From Manduca sexta (Eukaryota > Arthropoda > Insecta > Lepidoptera > Sphingidae): DNA of 64,000 nt. Where the stretch lies: contig NC_051123.1 in the NCBI RefSeq assembly GCF_014839805.1, forward strand, positions 13,064,727 through 13,128,726. The letters are read 5' to 3'. The notes under the pieces were generated by a model, which was not told the origin of the DNA, made no database searches, and saw only the letters and a list, made by a program, of their open reading frames with translations. How positions within the stretch are numbered: position 1 is the first letter of the stretch; each line of letters begins with the position of its first letter. Made by a program: the position numbers and the translations under genes. Below are positions 10,678 through 20,741 of this stretch, in pieces.

Positions 10678-11677
10678 TTAGCTTTTGCCCGCGGCTCCGC
10701 ACGCGTTATAAAGTTTTTCAGGCTAAAGTTTTCCGTTATAAAAGTAGTGGTTTTCCGGGAGCCTATGTTCTTCCCAGGGTCTCAAACTGACTCCATACCA
10801 AATTTCATCTTAATACGTTGGGTAGTTTTTGAGTTAAACACGTTCAGGCAGACAGATGCAGCGGGGGACTATGTTTTATAGTATATTTTTTACAACTTTT
10901 TAAGAGGAACAATCCCGTCATACATCATTGTTGCATAACTTTAACCGTTAACGCAGCGCACGCAACGGAAGCTCTCAAAACTAATAAATTGTCCCCGTGT
11001 TTGCAACATGTTTCATTACTGCTCCGCTCCTATTGGTCATAGCGTGATGTTATATTACTTAGAGCATTCCAAAAACAAAGGGCTATTCAACACAAAAAGA
11101 ATTTTTCAGTTCGAACCGGTAGTTCCTGAGATTAGCCATTACTGCTCCGCTCCTATTGGTCATAGCATGATGATATATAACTTAGAGCACTCCAAAAACA
11201 AAGGGCTATTCAACACAAAAAGATTTTTTTAGTTCGAACCGGTAGTTCCCAAAGATTAGCCATTACTGCTCCGCTCCTTTTGGGTATAGCGTGATGATAT
11301 ATAGCCTATAGCACTCCACGAACAAAGGGCTATCCAACGCAAAAAAAAATTTTCAGTTTGGACCGGTAGTTCCTGAGATTAGCCATTACTGCTCCGCTCC
11401 TATTGGGTATAGCGTGATGATATATAGCCTATAGCACTCCACGAACAAAGGGCTATCCAACGCAAAAAGAATTTTTCAGTTCGGACCGGTAGTTCCTGAG
11501 ATTAGCCATTACTGCTCCGCTCCTATTGGGTATAGCGTGATGATATATAGCCTATAGCACTCCACGAACATAGGGCTATCCAACGCAAAAAGAATTTTTC
11601 AGTTTGGACCAGTAGTTCCTGAGATTAGCGCGTTCAAACAAACAAACAAACTCTTCAGCTTTATATAATAGTATAGA
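10678..11677 (-). mobile_element. non-autonomous Helitron with internal tandem repeats
   Basis: On the minus strand it begins TCTATACTATTATATAAAGC and ends with a CGCGGGC stem and CAAAAGCTAA before T (CTAA fits the CTRR rule), flanked by A (10677) and T (11678). The 5' half is a five-unit array of about 123 bp (11014-11629). A plus-strand relative is at 62100-62871. Confidence 0.85.
11014..11629 (-). repeat. five tandem copies of a 123-bp Helitron unit
   Basis: The word CATTACTGCTCCGCTCC recurs at 11014, 11137, 11261, 11384 and 11507 (spacing 123, 124, 123, 123). Each unit also holds CAAAGGGCTAT and CCGGTAGTTCC. Copies 3-5 resemble each other more than copies 1-2. The relative at 62100 has about three units. 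Confidence 0.9.
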
Positions 11678-12459
11678 TAGTACAGACTACAGGTTGCTTC
11701 GGCGCTCGCCCCGCAGACTGCATCACGCGATATTTTAGTCTTGCTCTTCGACGCTTTGATAACATGAGTCAACAATTAAACAGAAATGCCGCTACCTGTC
11801 ACTACATAATACGTTGCCACGATTGGAATGGATTTTACAGTGGATAACGCGAGGGTATTTTATCATTTGTTATGAATTGAACGAGATTTATCCGACGCTG
11901 TACATAATGTTTAAAAAGGACATTTTATCTCGTCTTGTATTGACTACAACTAATTGTAGTGCAACACTTCGGCATGATATATCTTCCATTTTGCAATATG
12001 ATTGAAGAATATTGTTGCGGCGATCTGTCATTGAAGCGAGTTAAAGGCAGATCGTAGAACTGCACAATGTGTTATCGATGAAAGTATATGAAAGTTAATG
12101 GTTGGTGCTAAAAATATCCTTTTGAAAACTGTTTTGACTAGATTAGATAACGGCATACATTACATTTTTTGGGAATCTTTTCATAATAACATTAATAAAT
12201 ATAATCGTAATCGAAAGATTACAATAATTGCATAAGTAAATTAGATATAATTTCGATCAATTATAACTTGAGACAATGAATATCATAATGTGATACGGAA
12301 CTAAAAGTACTAACATAATACGAGTTGGTTTCTTCATATAAGTTCAGCTAAATTCCGCGAATAAATGAATAAGGATAACTGCACTCTGCGCATAAATGAT
12401 GATAAAAACTTGTTTTGTTTTAAATTTTTATCTCCTCTGATGACCTAATCTTGTTACAG
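11678..12459 (+). other. presumed intron of Pth2, no exon recognised
   Basis: AT-rich sequence ending in a clear acceptor (pyrimidine-rich stretch, then TTGTTACAG at 12451-12459). I could not identify the upstream Pth2 exon here. Confidence 0.5.
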
Positions 12460-12825
12460 TTTACCTCGAAAGAAGAATACAAAATGGTACTTGTGGTGCG
12501 GACGGATTTGAATATGGGAAAAGGGAAAATAGCTGCACAGTGCGCTCATGCCGCGGTGGGAGCGTTCGAAAAGGCCCAGCGAAAAGACCCCGAAGGGCTC
12601 AAGAACTGGCAGATGACTGGCCAGGCTAAGGTGGCTGTGAAAACGGACTCTTTGGATGAAATTAAACAAATAGTAGATAACGCAAAGAAGTTGGGTATAA
12701 TAACATCGCTAATACGGGACGCGGGCAGGACTCAGATAGCGCCAAACACCGTAACAGTGTTGGGTATTGGACCCGCTCCGAAAGATGTTATTGACAAAGT
12801 TACAGGCCATTTGAAACTATTGTAA
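12460..12825 (+). CDS. Pth2: peptidyl-tRNA hydrolase 2 (Pth2/Bit1), terminal exon
   Basis: Pth2 cleaves peptidyl-tRNA to recycle tRNA; animal homologues (PTRH2/Bit1) are mitochondrial outer-membrane anchored. The exon encodes nearly the whole catalytic domain: [33 protein letters not shown], the [12 protein letters not shown] strand, [20 protein letters not shown], and the end [12 protein letters not shown]. The invariant MGKGK lysine region and DAGRTQIAP are intact. The exon begins at a phase-0 acceptor (AG at 12458-12459) and ends in TAA at 12823-12825. The N-terminal anchor exon is not seen; it may lie further left, beyond the transposons, or outside the window. No frameshift or stop, so probably functional. 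It converges on the p53 gene. Confidence 0.93.
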   Translation, partial: FTSKEEYKMVLVVRTDLNMGKGKIAAQCAHAAVGAFEKAQRKDPEGLKNWQMTGQAKVAVKTDSLDEIKQIVDNAKKLGIITSLIRDAGRTQIAPNTVTVLGIGPAPKDVIDKVTGHLKLL

Positions 12826-12831
12826 TGTGAC

Positions 12832-12837
12832 AATAAA
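12832..12837 (+). terminator. poly(A) signal of Pth2
   Basis: AATAAA seven bases after the stop codon; a very short 3' UTR. Confidence 0.7.
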
Positions 12838-13194
12838 CGAATTAAGGAAACCAGATCTTTTTACTTTATACACCTGATTCATATACAGGGTCATTTTGTC
12901 ACCCTAGACTTAAATTTAACAGCGAGAAAGTCATCTTGAAAGAAGCCGTTTACTATAAGTTACTCTAACCTAAGGTCAAAAACAAAAAAGTAAAATTTTC
13001 AAACAAAATAAATATTCAAATAGTCATTTTATTTTTACACACCTTTTGTCACTACTATTATACTAGAATTCGTCGGAGCGGCAACATCGCACACAGTCAT
13101 TGATAATATTATGCTCACGCACACGAACAAGTGATATACACTCGGCGCGCAAGGGTAGTTCGTCGCACCGCGCGCGCCGCGCCGCAACCGAACA

Positions 13195-13690
13195 GCTGAT
13201 GTCGTCGCTTTAACTACCTAGGGTTTTGTGTCGTGCCACATCACTCAATCAACAAATAGACCAGCAGCGACGACGCTACGCCGACGTTACAAAAAGACAC
13301 ATACCTAAACATCATTATCATCATCAGCTACATAAAGTCCACTGTTGAACATAGGCCTCCCCTAAAGATTTCCAGGCGGACCTGTCGAAAGCTGCCTGCA
13401 TCCAATATGTTCCCGTGACGTCTATCAAGTCGTCTGTCCACCTTGCAGGTGGATATCCAACGCCAACATAAACATCACGCACTAATCATCACATTTCATT
13501 AGAACAATATTTTCTATGCACAAACTATCATCATAAGTAAACGACATTAATCAAACAACCACAAATGCATAAGTTAGGTACACATAACACATTATTTCCG
13601 TAATTTTAAAGTGGTGTCATTCTTTTAAATCAAAACACACACATTCTAATGTAGGTAGTTCATCCATTTTAGCAGATAAGTAGGTATAAT
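13195..13690 (-). repeat. RTE-like LINE 3' end segment
   Basis: The minus strand at 13467-13324 reads GVGYPPARWTDDLID, then TGTYWMQAAFDRSAWKSLGE and AYVQQWTLCS before a stop. This is the usual C-terminal tail of lepidopteran RTE-type reverse transcriptases. The catalytic domain is absent. The copy at 63620-63763 is the same length but has TGA in place of the W codon after PAR. Followed by a shared 3' UTR reaching GTAGTTAAAGCGAC. Confidence 0.7.
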
Positions 13691-13998
13691 AAATACGTTC
13701 AACGGTTAGATTTATAACACTCATAGAATATCATTCTGCAATTCTGGCAATTCACACGAACAATTAATAACGAAGTTACAATCTTGTCTTGATAATAATT
13801 AGGTAATGTAATAATTTGAGGTAAAAATGTCGAGCGACGGGATGCGTCACGGCGCGGCGCGGCGCGGCGTCTAATAGGTATCTAAACATTATTCAAAATA
13901 GTAAATGTGTTTACCAATACCTAATGATGATTTGTAGATTGCTTGTTCCTTTAAAAGTTGTTTCATACTTCAAAGTATTTTTAATACAGTTAATTGGT

Positions 13999-14105
13999 GA
14001 CTACCTCGGTGCCGCAGTTGTATTATAGTACGGATGCTTTGCTAAGGTCTCGGGATCGAATCCCGGGTCGGACAAAATGATATTGGATTTTTCCATTCAG
14101 TAACT
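13999..14105 (+). repeat. tRNA-derived SINE (type A), 5' part
   Basis: GACTACCTCGGTGCCGCAGT (box A-like) and GGGATCGAATCCCGGGTCGG (box B-like), as in the fuller copies at 20522-20741 and 55358-55608. Truncated after the head. Confidence 0.75.
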
Positions 14106-16429
14106 ATCGCAAATTCATAAATCCACATTAAAATCGTAATGACAGCCTCGGATAGAAACATAATCAATAGATTGTGATTAGTTCAGTTTCGCGTACGCGT
14201 CAATGATGCAACTTCGCGATCGTAAAATATTCAAAATGACAAAAACTATTTCTAAAAATAGACTCTATTTTATACAAGTTATGGTCGCATTTAGGGGACC
14301 ACTTTAAATTTCTTTGTGCCTGACCGACCAAGACGCGACACACGAGCTTAGTGAATTCCACAAAGTAGCGGCAAGGTCTGGAGTAGTGTTGCCTGATGTC
14401 CCGATTTGCGCGGGACGTCCCGATTTTCAGAGTTCTGGGACGTGACCCGTTTTGCACCAATAAATTATTAAAACCATTAAGTATTATGAAATAATAAACT
14501 ACGCATTAATCACTGTGTTGAGTGCGACAATGCAACCAAAATAGCACGTATCATCTCACAAGCGCTGAAGGTACAGTTTTGTTTTATTCTCTTGCTTAGA
14601 GATGCGACTCCCCGGCGATCTGTTCTTTAATGTTAAAACAGAAATCCAAATTAAAACGCAACTTTAGCATGACTTGCAGTGATATTTTTTGTAAAACGCA
14701 ATACATAAAACTAAAATTAAAAAAATACTTGCTTTTTTTTATGTCCCGATCTACAACACTAAATCTCGATTTGTTTTACCTTCTTGATTTTAAACAAATT
14801 GATCTTGGCAACACTAATCTGGAGGTACACGATATTTGACGAGCCACAGTTTTACAACTAACACGTGCCCTCGCAGTGTTACCAAACTTTTATTATTACC
14901 TTATTGTGTAATATCTTGTTTATTTTATACCCTGTATGTCTATTGAAAATGAATCACTGAATCCAAAATCTCTATTATACTTTATTACTTAAAATAATGT
15001 TTCAAAAATACTAAAATATTGCTGTGTATTATTTTAATTAGGTACACTTTTCATTAATCATTTCATCATAAATCATTACTTATTTTATTTTGTAATACAA
15101 TTGTGTGTTAAATCTGTTAGATCATGTAATAAAAAAAAATCTAATATCAGAATTTTTGAAATGCTGTGTCGTTTTAGCAAGCTTTTGGTAAAAGTTTATA
15201 CTGACAACACTGCGAGTTTAGGCGAGAAAGAGTACGACTATTGTATTAAATAATCCCGCGCTCTTCGGACTCGGTCAAAGACTCGGACGCATTGCCATAG
15301 TGTACCTATCTAGCAAAGAAATGGTACAGAAAGCATAATATGACGTTCGGTAATGTGTACGTAGTCTTCTTTTAGGTATTATGACAAACCGAAATATTAA
15401 TGTTGGAATTAAAATAAATGTCGGAATATCATGTAGAATCTAAAAAATACGATACCAATAGATTTAAATGTTGTAACTTTAGTAATTATGTAGGTAACTT
15501 TTTTGGTAAGAAAACTATTTTATTAACGAAAATAACGTTTATAATTAACGAAATATTTTTGTAGTAATTAATTATTGACTCAATGAACTGCTGCAACCAA
15601 GTCAGTGAACGTATTGGGAGTTCATTTGTGAGCTGACCTTCTGAACCCTATAGGTTCGGTAATAATATCATCAGCTGTGACGTAGTTCATTCGCTTCAGT
15701 TAAGCGCGCTAAGAAACAGCGTGATCAAAAAACCATAAATCTAAAATCGGGATTATTAACGTAAATATTCGTTACTTATGAATAATCTTTTGCACGGTGT
15801 TAGCAGAGGTCGCCAAGAACCTGTGGTTTCATTTAGTAACGCAATGTCGAAATGACCCTGTATAAGGCCCGATTACACAAATAATCAAACAAATGTATTG
15901 TCTTCGCCCTTAAGTTTATTTTATGATTTCTCTAATAATTGTGCTTCAAAATGAAGAAAAACTGACCATATTCATTAAAAAGTTTCCTTTTATAGTGGCA
16001 TTTTACAAAATTTCCTATTTTTCCAACATTGTCAGACGAAAAGGTGAAAGGTGTATTTTTTTGATCCACGAATTAAACTTTTGCCAGCAAACAATTACTT
16101 TTACAAGTAATTTCTGGATTTTTAGGGAATGACAAAGTTAAAAATTACCGAAAGCTAGTTTGTAAAAACATCAACACCCGAAAACACCCGATTGAAAGTA
16201 AAAAAAAACAAAAGGTAGGTACAGCTACCGAAATTTGAATTACATTGGGATCCGCCATTATATTTTCAATTTGTCAATTTTGACGACACGGGATCGATAC
16301 ATTTTAGATGATTACTTAAATTATATGAAATAATTATAAGGATAATAGAGAAATTTCATGATTCCTGAGAGGGTTGTGCAGTCATATAAAAATTTAAATT
16401 AATTTATTCCTTATTTCACGAGCCTATAA

Positions 16430-16645
16430 ATGAACTGCTCTAAACTTTTTTTTTTTTCTCTCTTTTCACTTTATCATGTACTGTTGTAGTCTTTACCCTA
16501 AACTGATTGAAAAGAGCAACACCAGAGTTTCTTGCCCGTTCTTCTCTGGTGAAAACTGCTTTCCGAACTGGTGGTAGAGTTAATATTGACGGAATCTAAA
16601 TAATGTATAACATTTTACAGATTCAAATAAATCATTTCATTTCAT
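16430..16645 (+). repeat. LINE 3' end fragment with ATTTC tail
   Basis: Contains CTTGCCCGTTCTTCTCTGGT and CCGAACTGGTGGTAGAGTTA, a combination common near the 3' ends of lepidopteran LINEs, then AATAAATCATTTCATTTCAT. The clade cannot be told from this piece. Confidence 0.55.
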
Positions 16646-17599
16646 ATAAACGGAACCGATATTTCCAAATCCAATAGTCAAAATCTTATGTTTTCCACCT
16701 CCATACACTGTGATAGCAAATACCTCATGTTAAAATATTAAATATTATTCAGTGTTTTAATTGAGGTAGTCTAAATTTGACCCTGAGTCTAGTCATTTTA
16801 TGATAACAAAATTAAAGTTTACAACTGTCACAGCACAACATTAAGAATTACAGATATTAAATTTAATCGGGAAAGTAACCGACGAATATAAACCGATACG
16901 ATATTTGTTTGTTTTGTTTAAGATTAATTGTATTTGTTGTAATTATTTGTTTCAATTTGTTACTAAACTGAATAATTATAATTATTGTGTAATGTACGTT
17001 GTAGTTTTATTGACATAAAGCTCTTCGTAAACAGTTTTAAGAAAAAGTTAACTAGCCAGGACTCAGGAGTCCTAATATTATTAATTAAGAATGTAGCTTA
17101 CACTATAGCAAAACCTACATTGTATAAGTACATCCACACAAACGTAACGAATAATCAACTTTAATTTAAATTAAATATAATAAAACATGTATGATGTTCC
17201 ACCAGATTTGTTCAAGCGGCGGGCAATAACAGTCTCAATTTGTGCTAGACGCCGCGTCAGTGACGTGGCTCGCTCGAGCCGCTGCGCTTATGTATGTATA
17301 CTTATATCAGTATAAGTATATTTATAAGTAAGTATATATTACGTTATAATCGACAATAAACTAGTCATATCGAACGTTTATTTTTCGTCCAGAGGAAACA
17401 CCCAAAACTCCCTAATAGTATGTTATTTTTTGAATCACCGAATTTGCAAATTTGCTTTTTTATTACAATGCCGTATAATAATTATAATTCCCTAGCGTTG
17501 TGTTGAAATGAAGAAATATCAAGAATGCTAATACTAAATGTAGGTATTTTCCGGGGTTTTCAAGATTGCACCAATATTTGTAGATATTTGTTTTTAAGT

Positions 17600-17790
17600 T
17601 TTTTTTTATTAAATACTTTAAATGATGCAGCGAGCTTGCCGCCTGACAGATGACGCCTAACACCATCCAACTCCTTGAATTACAAACTATTGTTCGGTTC
17701 TCCACTGCGCTCGCCATCCTGAGACATGAGATGTTAAGTCTTATATCCAGTAGTTACACTGACTACAATGTACACCATTAGTCATTACTT
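17600..17790. repeat. lepidopteran dispersed repeat fragment
   Basis: Contains ATTACAAACTATTGTTCGGT and CTGAGACATGAGATGTTAAG, phrases I know as recurrent in lepidopteran genomes but cannot assign to a family. Confidence 0.4.
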
Positions 17791-17988
17791 ATTATATATG
17801 TACTTGGACCGCCAGGACGGTTAGCATACTTAACAAAACGTCATATTTCTAACAAATCAGGTGCAATAAGTAATAACACTTTATATCAAGTTATAAATGA
17901 AACTTGTTTCTTCATCGTTTTACTCTATTTGTATGTCCTTAAATTCAACAGCTACACTTATGGGCTAGTGTGAAGTAGGTGATTGCAC

Positions 17989-18366
17989 ATAATAGGGTAT
18001 TTGACTATGTTTCATTTTGTGCATTTTTGAATATGTAGCAGTAATTAGTAAAAAAAAGAAATGTTTCTGTGAAAACGGCATTCAAATTCGATAAGAAATG
18101 AGTCAGTAATACAAATTTCAAATATTGCTACGTGCAGGAGTGAGCGTGGAGTGGGAATATCGCTCCATCTCTTTCTTTCGCACTCATCGTAACGAACCGC
18201 TGACGTCACATAACACACACACTGTTTTTTGACACCGACCCTACTACCAAATTTCAATGGCTTATGGACGTGTGGATTTTTCACCAGATTTTAATGATTT
18301 CTTCTGTTTTAGAATTTATACGACGTACGTGTAGTAATATAAAAAAAATGTCAAATACCCTATTAT
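17989..18366. mobile_element. MITE copy 1 (ATAATAGGG family)
   Basis: Perfect 17-bp inverted ends ATAATAGGGTATTTGAC / GTCAAATACCCTATTAT around 378 bp. Related copies at 41509-41903 and 61374-61768. All three hold a palindromic TGACGTCA (here 18201-18208) and the phrase CATCTCTTTCTTTCGCAC or its complement. No coding. Confidence 0.88.
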
Positions 18367-18810
18367 TTGACACCGGGCCTCGCGCAAGCCGCAATTTGCA
18401 AAATATGGAACTTAATAATTCTGATTCCATTTCTTTTCTAAAATTTCAATATTATCTACTTTATTTGATATTGTTTGGGAATATATAATTCTGTACGTTT
18501 CAAATGAGTTGGTTCTACATAATATTATACTTCGTCAGGCGTAGTACCGCTGTTGGATTATACCTACCAAATACGGACAATTTTTGAGGTAGAAACTCAG
18601 CTGGGAACCTGATGTCCTGGACTTGATCCCTAAAGTTACGGTGAGTAAAAGGAGTGCAGAAAAACAAATTTAAATTAAAATTATAAAAATATTCACTAAA
18701 ATGGACAGTAATTCATCTAAAAACAAATATTTCATTAATTTGTAACAAACTTAAGATTGCGCTTGTTTTGTGTTTCCCAACCTCTGAGTCGTATTCATCG
18801 AATACCCTGG

Positions 18811-20187
18811 TATACAGGGTGTTTTTTCAAAGTGTAGCCAAATTTTTACAGGAGGTTCAGAATCGGTAGTATACACGATTCCTAAAATAAAAAATAATAT
18901 TTTTTTTTTCATAAAATTCAGAGTTTTTGTCCCTAGAAAACAGAACACGCAGACAATACGAAAGGTGTATATTAATAGTACTACAAGTCATTCATAAACA
19001 TTCATAACAATAACAAATTTTGACCTACGCACGCACACATTCAAAACATACGATAAGAAAGGCTCGAAAATATCAAACGCTTAGGCCGCATCGTACCGCC
19101 GCCCCGCCGCCCGCCGCCCAAGCACTTCGGCCGGTGCAGGCGCCCGCGCCGATCGCGATCTTCCCTATCTACCTACAACACCTGTGAGGCCTCCTGCCCC
19201 TCTGCCCGCGCGGCCCGCCGCCGCCACCTCTCTGCTCTCCCACTCGCCAGTGTTGACCGTGACATAATTACGTATGCGCTTGGTATTTTTAGATTTGCAT
19301 TTTGCCAAATTTGTCATAATTGTTATTAATGGCTCAACAAAATAAAGTCAGTTACTCAAACCGCGAATATTATAAGACGATACAGTGCTAAATTTTAATT
19401 TGGGAAAGTTAACGTGGTGCGCAAATAGTTTAATAGTTTTCAAGACAAGGAATAACTTAACTCCCGCGCACCCAATCGGAGAACGATTTTGGCAGCCAAC
19501 CAAAGGTTATTGTAGTTTTGGCAGTTCAGTGCACCCTCTCATGCAGCTGATCAAGAAGGACATGCCGTGATACGCCCGGTCATCGAAAACGCGGTTATCG
19601 AATTTTTCGAGCGGGACCCTCGTGCCGGCACCAATGATGCAGCTAAACAATGCGGTGTTAGCGAGTATTACGTGTGGAAGTTACTGAATTCTTCAGGGCA
19701 TCCACCCGTATTGTTGAAGGTTAATAGTTGATTCCAATTTTTTAAATACGCCATAATAAAGACTAACAGTGGTTTGCGATTTTAAAATGGTAAAATAGTA
19801 TTTTAGGTTTTATTTATTATGACGGTCCTAAACCCAGTAAAAGTAAAGAACTATGTACTATGTGTAGGTAATAATCATTATCAGAGTGCGTGCCCGCGTC
19901 ACGTCGCAAGGAAGTAGGCAAGGATCGGTTTACGCGTTACGTCGCGTCGGCAAATTAACACATGTTCATATTGGCTTGTGTGTATCGTTCTATGATTGTT
20001 ATCAATGATCGCGCGTACAAACGTATAAACATTGACCATAAATCAAACACTTTTTGAGATATTTTGAATTGTAAATAACTTGCTAATTATAATTAATTTT
20101 AAATATTTTCCATTTTATATTAGTCATTAGGTATATTTGGAATGTAATAAAAAAATATGGATACTCTTTGAAAAAATACCCTGTATA
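18811..20187 (+). mobile_element. TIR DNA transposon with a decayed transposase HTH
   Basis: 30-bp ends with three mismatches: TATACAGGGTGTTTTTTCAA at 18811 and the complement of TATACAGGGTATTTTTTCAA ending at 20187, with TA at the borders. Inside, 19330-19730 holds a broken N-terminal transposase: SYSNREYYDTIQC, then RAPNRRTILAANQRL in another frame, then VIENAVIEFFERDPRAGTND and AAKQCGVSEYYVWKLLNSSG, a helix-turn-helix like those before mariner/IS630 DDE domains. No DDE domain remains. The 19080-19255 interval is unusually GC rich. Confidence 0.7.
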
Positions 20188-20521
20188 TTTGTGTTGGTAT
20201 ACAATTGACTAGCACACATTAAAATTAGGCCTATTATGTTGATGTACTTACCTATATGATAAATGTTGTATTGCTTATGAATTAGGGTAATTAATTGCTA
20301 AACTACATGTACTTACCTACTTACCCAAACAAGATTTTTCCTGCTTACAGTGTTACAAGTAGGTACATACTGACACCGCCTTATCTTTACATTTAACAGC
20401 AGTACATTATATTTATATTTAAAGTACTATAGTCTATACGTACTTATATTATGTAACGCCTATATGTATATTTGTAGTTTATTTGTTAATATAAGTAGTC
20501 ATATCAGAAGCAGCACACAAA
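20188..20521. other. no recognisable feature
   Basis: AT-rich spacer between the TIR element and a SINE. Confidence 0.6.
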
Positions 20522-20741
20522 CCCACATCACGCCTTTATCACCGAAGGTAGGCAGATGTGCTACCAGGGCATATTGCGCACTGTTCCATCCCACAGTGAG
20601 ATAAAGGGCAAGCCTATTGCAGACTTCGAACTAAAACTGAATAGAAAAACTCAATAATCTGCTCGAACCGGGATTCGAACCCCAGACCTCGGAGCAGTGG
20701 AGTTGTACCGTGCACACTACAGCTACTCCACCGAGGCAGTC
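20522..20741 (-). repeat. tRNA-derived SINE (type A)
   Basis: Reads from the right as GACTGCCTCGGTGGAGTAGC, then GGTTCGAATCCCGG, then a body ending in TAAAGGCGTGATGTGGG. Same family as 13999-14105 and 55358-55608. Confidence 0.85.

Larger units (their letters stand above)
12882..15864. mobile_element. long TIR element candidate, locus 1 of an inverted pair
   Basis: Left end TATACAGGGTCATTTTG at 12882 and right end the reverse complement of TATACAGGGTCATTTCG at 15864, with TA at the borders. Two segments (13195-13690 and 15265-15864) recur in reverse order and orientation at 63880-63404 and about 61320-60576. A 421-bp relative with the same ends lies at 24768-25188. No transposase seen. The pairing of these two ends as one element is inferred. 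Confidence 0.55.
15865..17988. other. intergenic AT-rich DNA with repeat debris
   Basis: No gene supported. Contains a LINE 3' tail (16430-16645) and a lepidopteran repeat fragment (17600-17790). The (TATA/AAGTATA)-rich stretch near 17290-17340 is simple sequence. Confidence 0.6.

Noticed and set aside
11008..11232. 74-codon open frame with internal repetition
   Set aside because: It is the 123-bp Helitron repeat read through; no start context or homology.
20640..20741. tRNA gene
   Set aside because: Box A/B-like words belong to SINE heads; the same head with SINE bodies occurs at 13999, 26460, 45472 and 55608, and no cloverleaf with proper arms was found.
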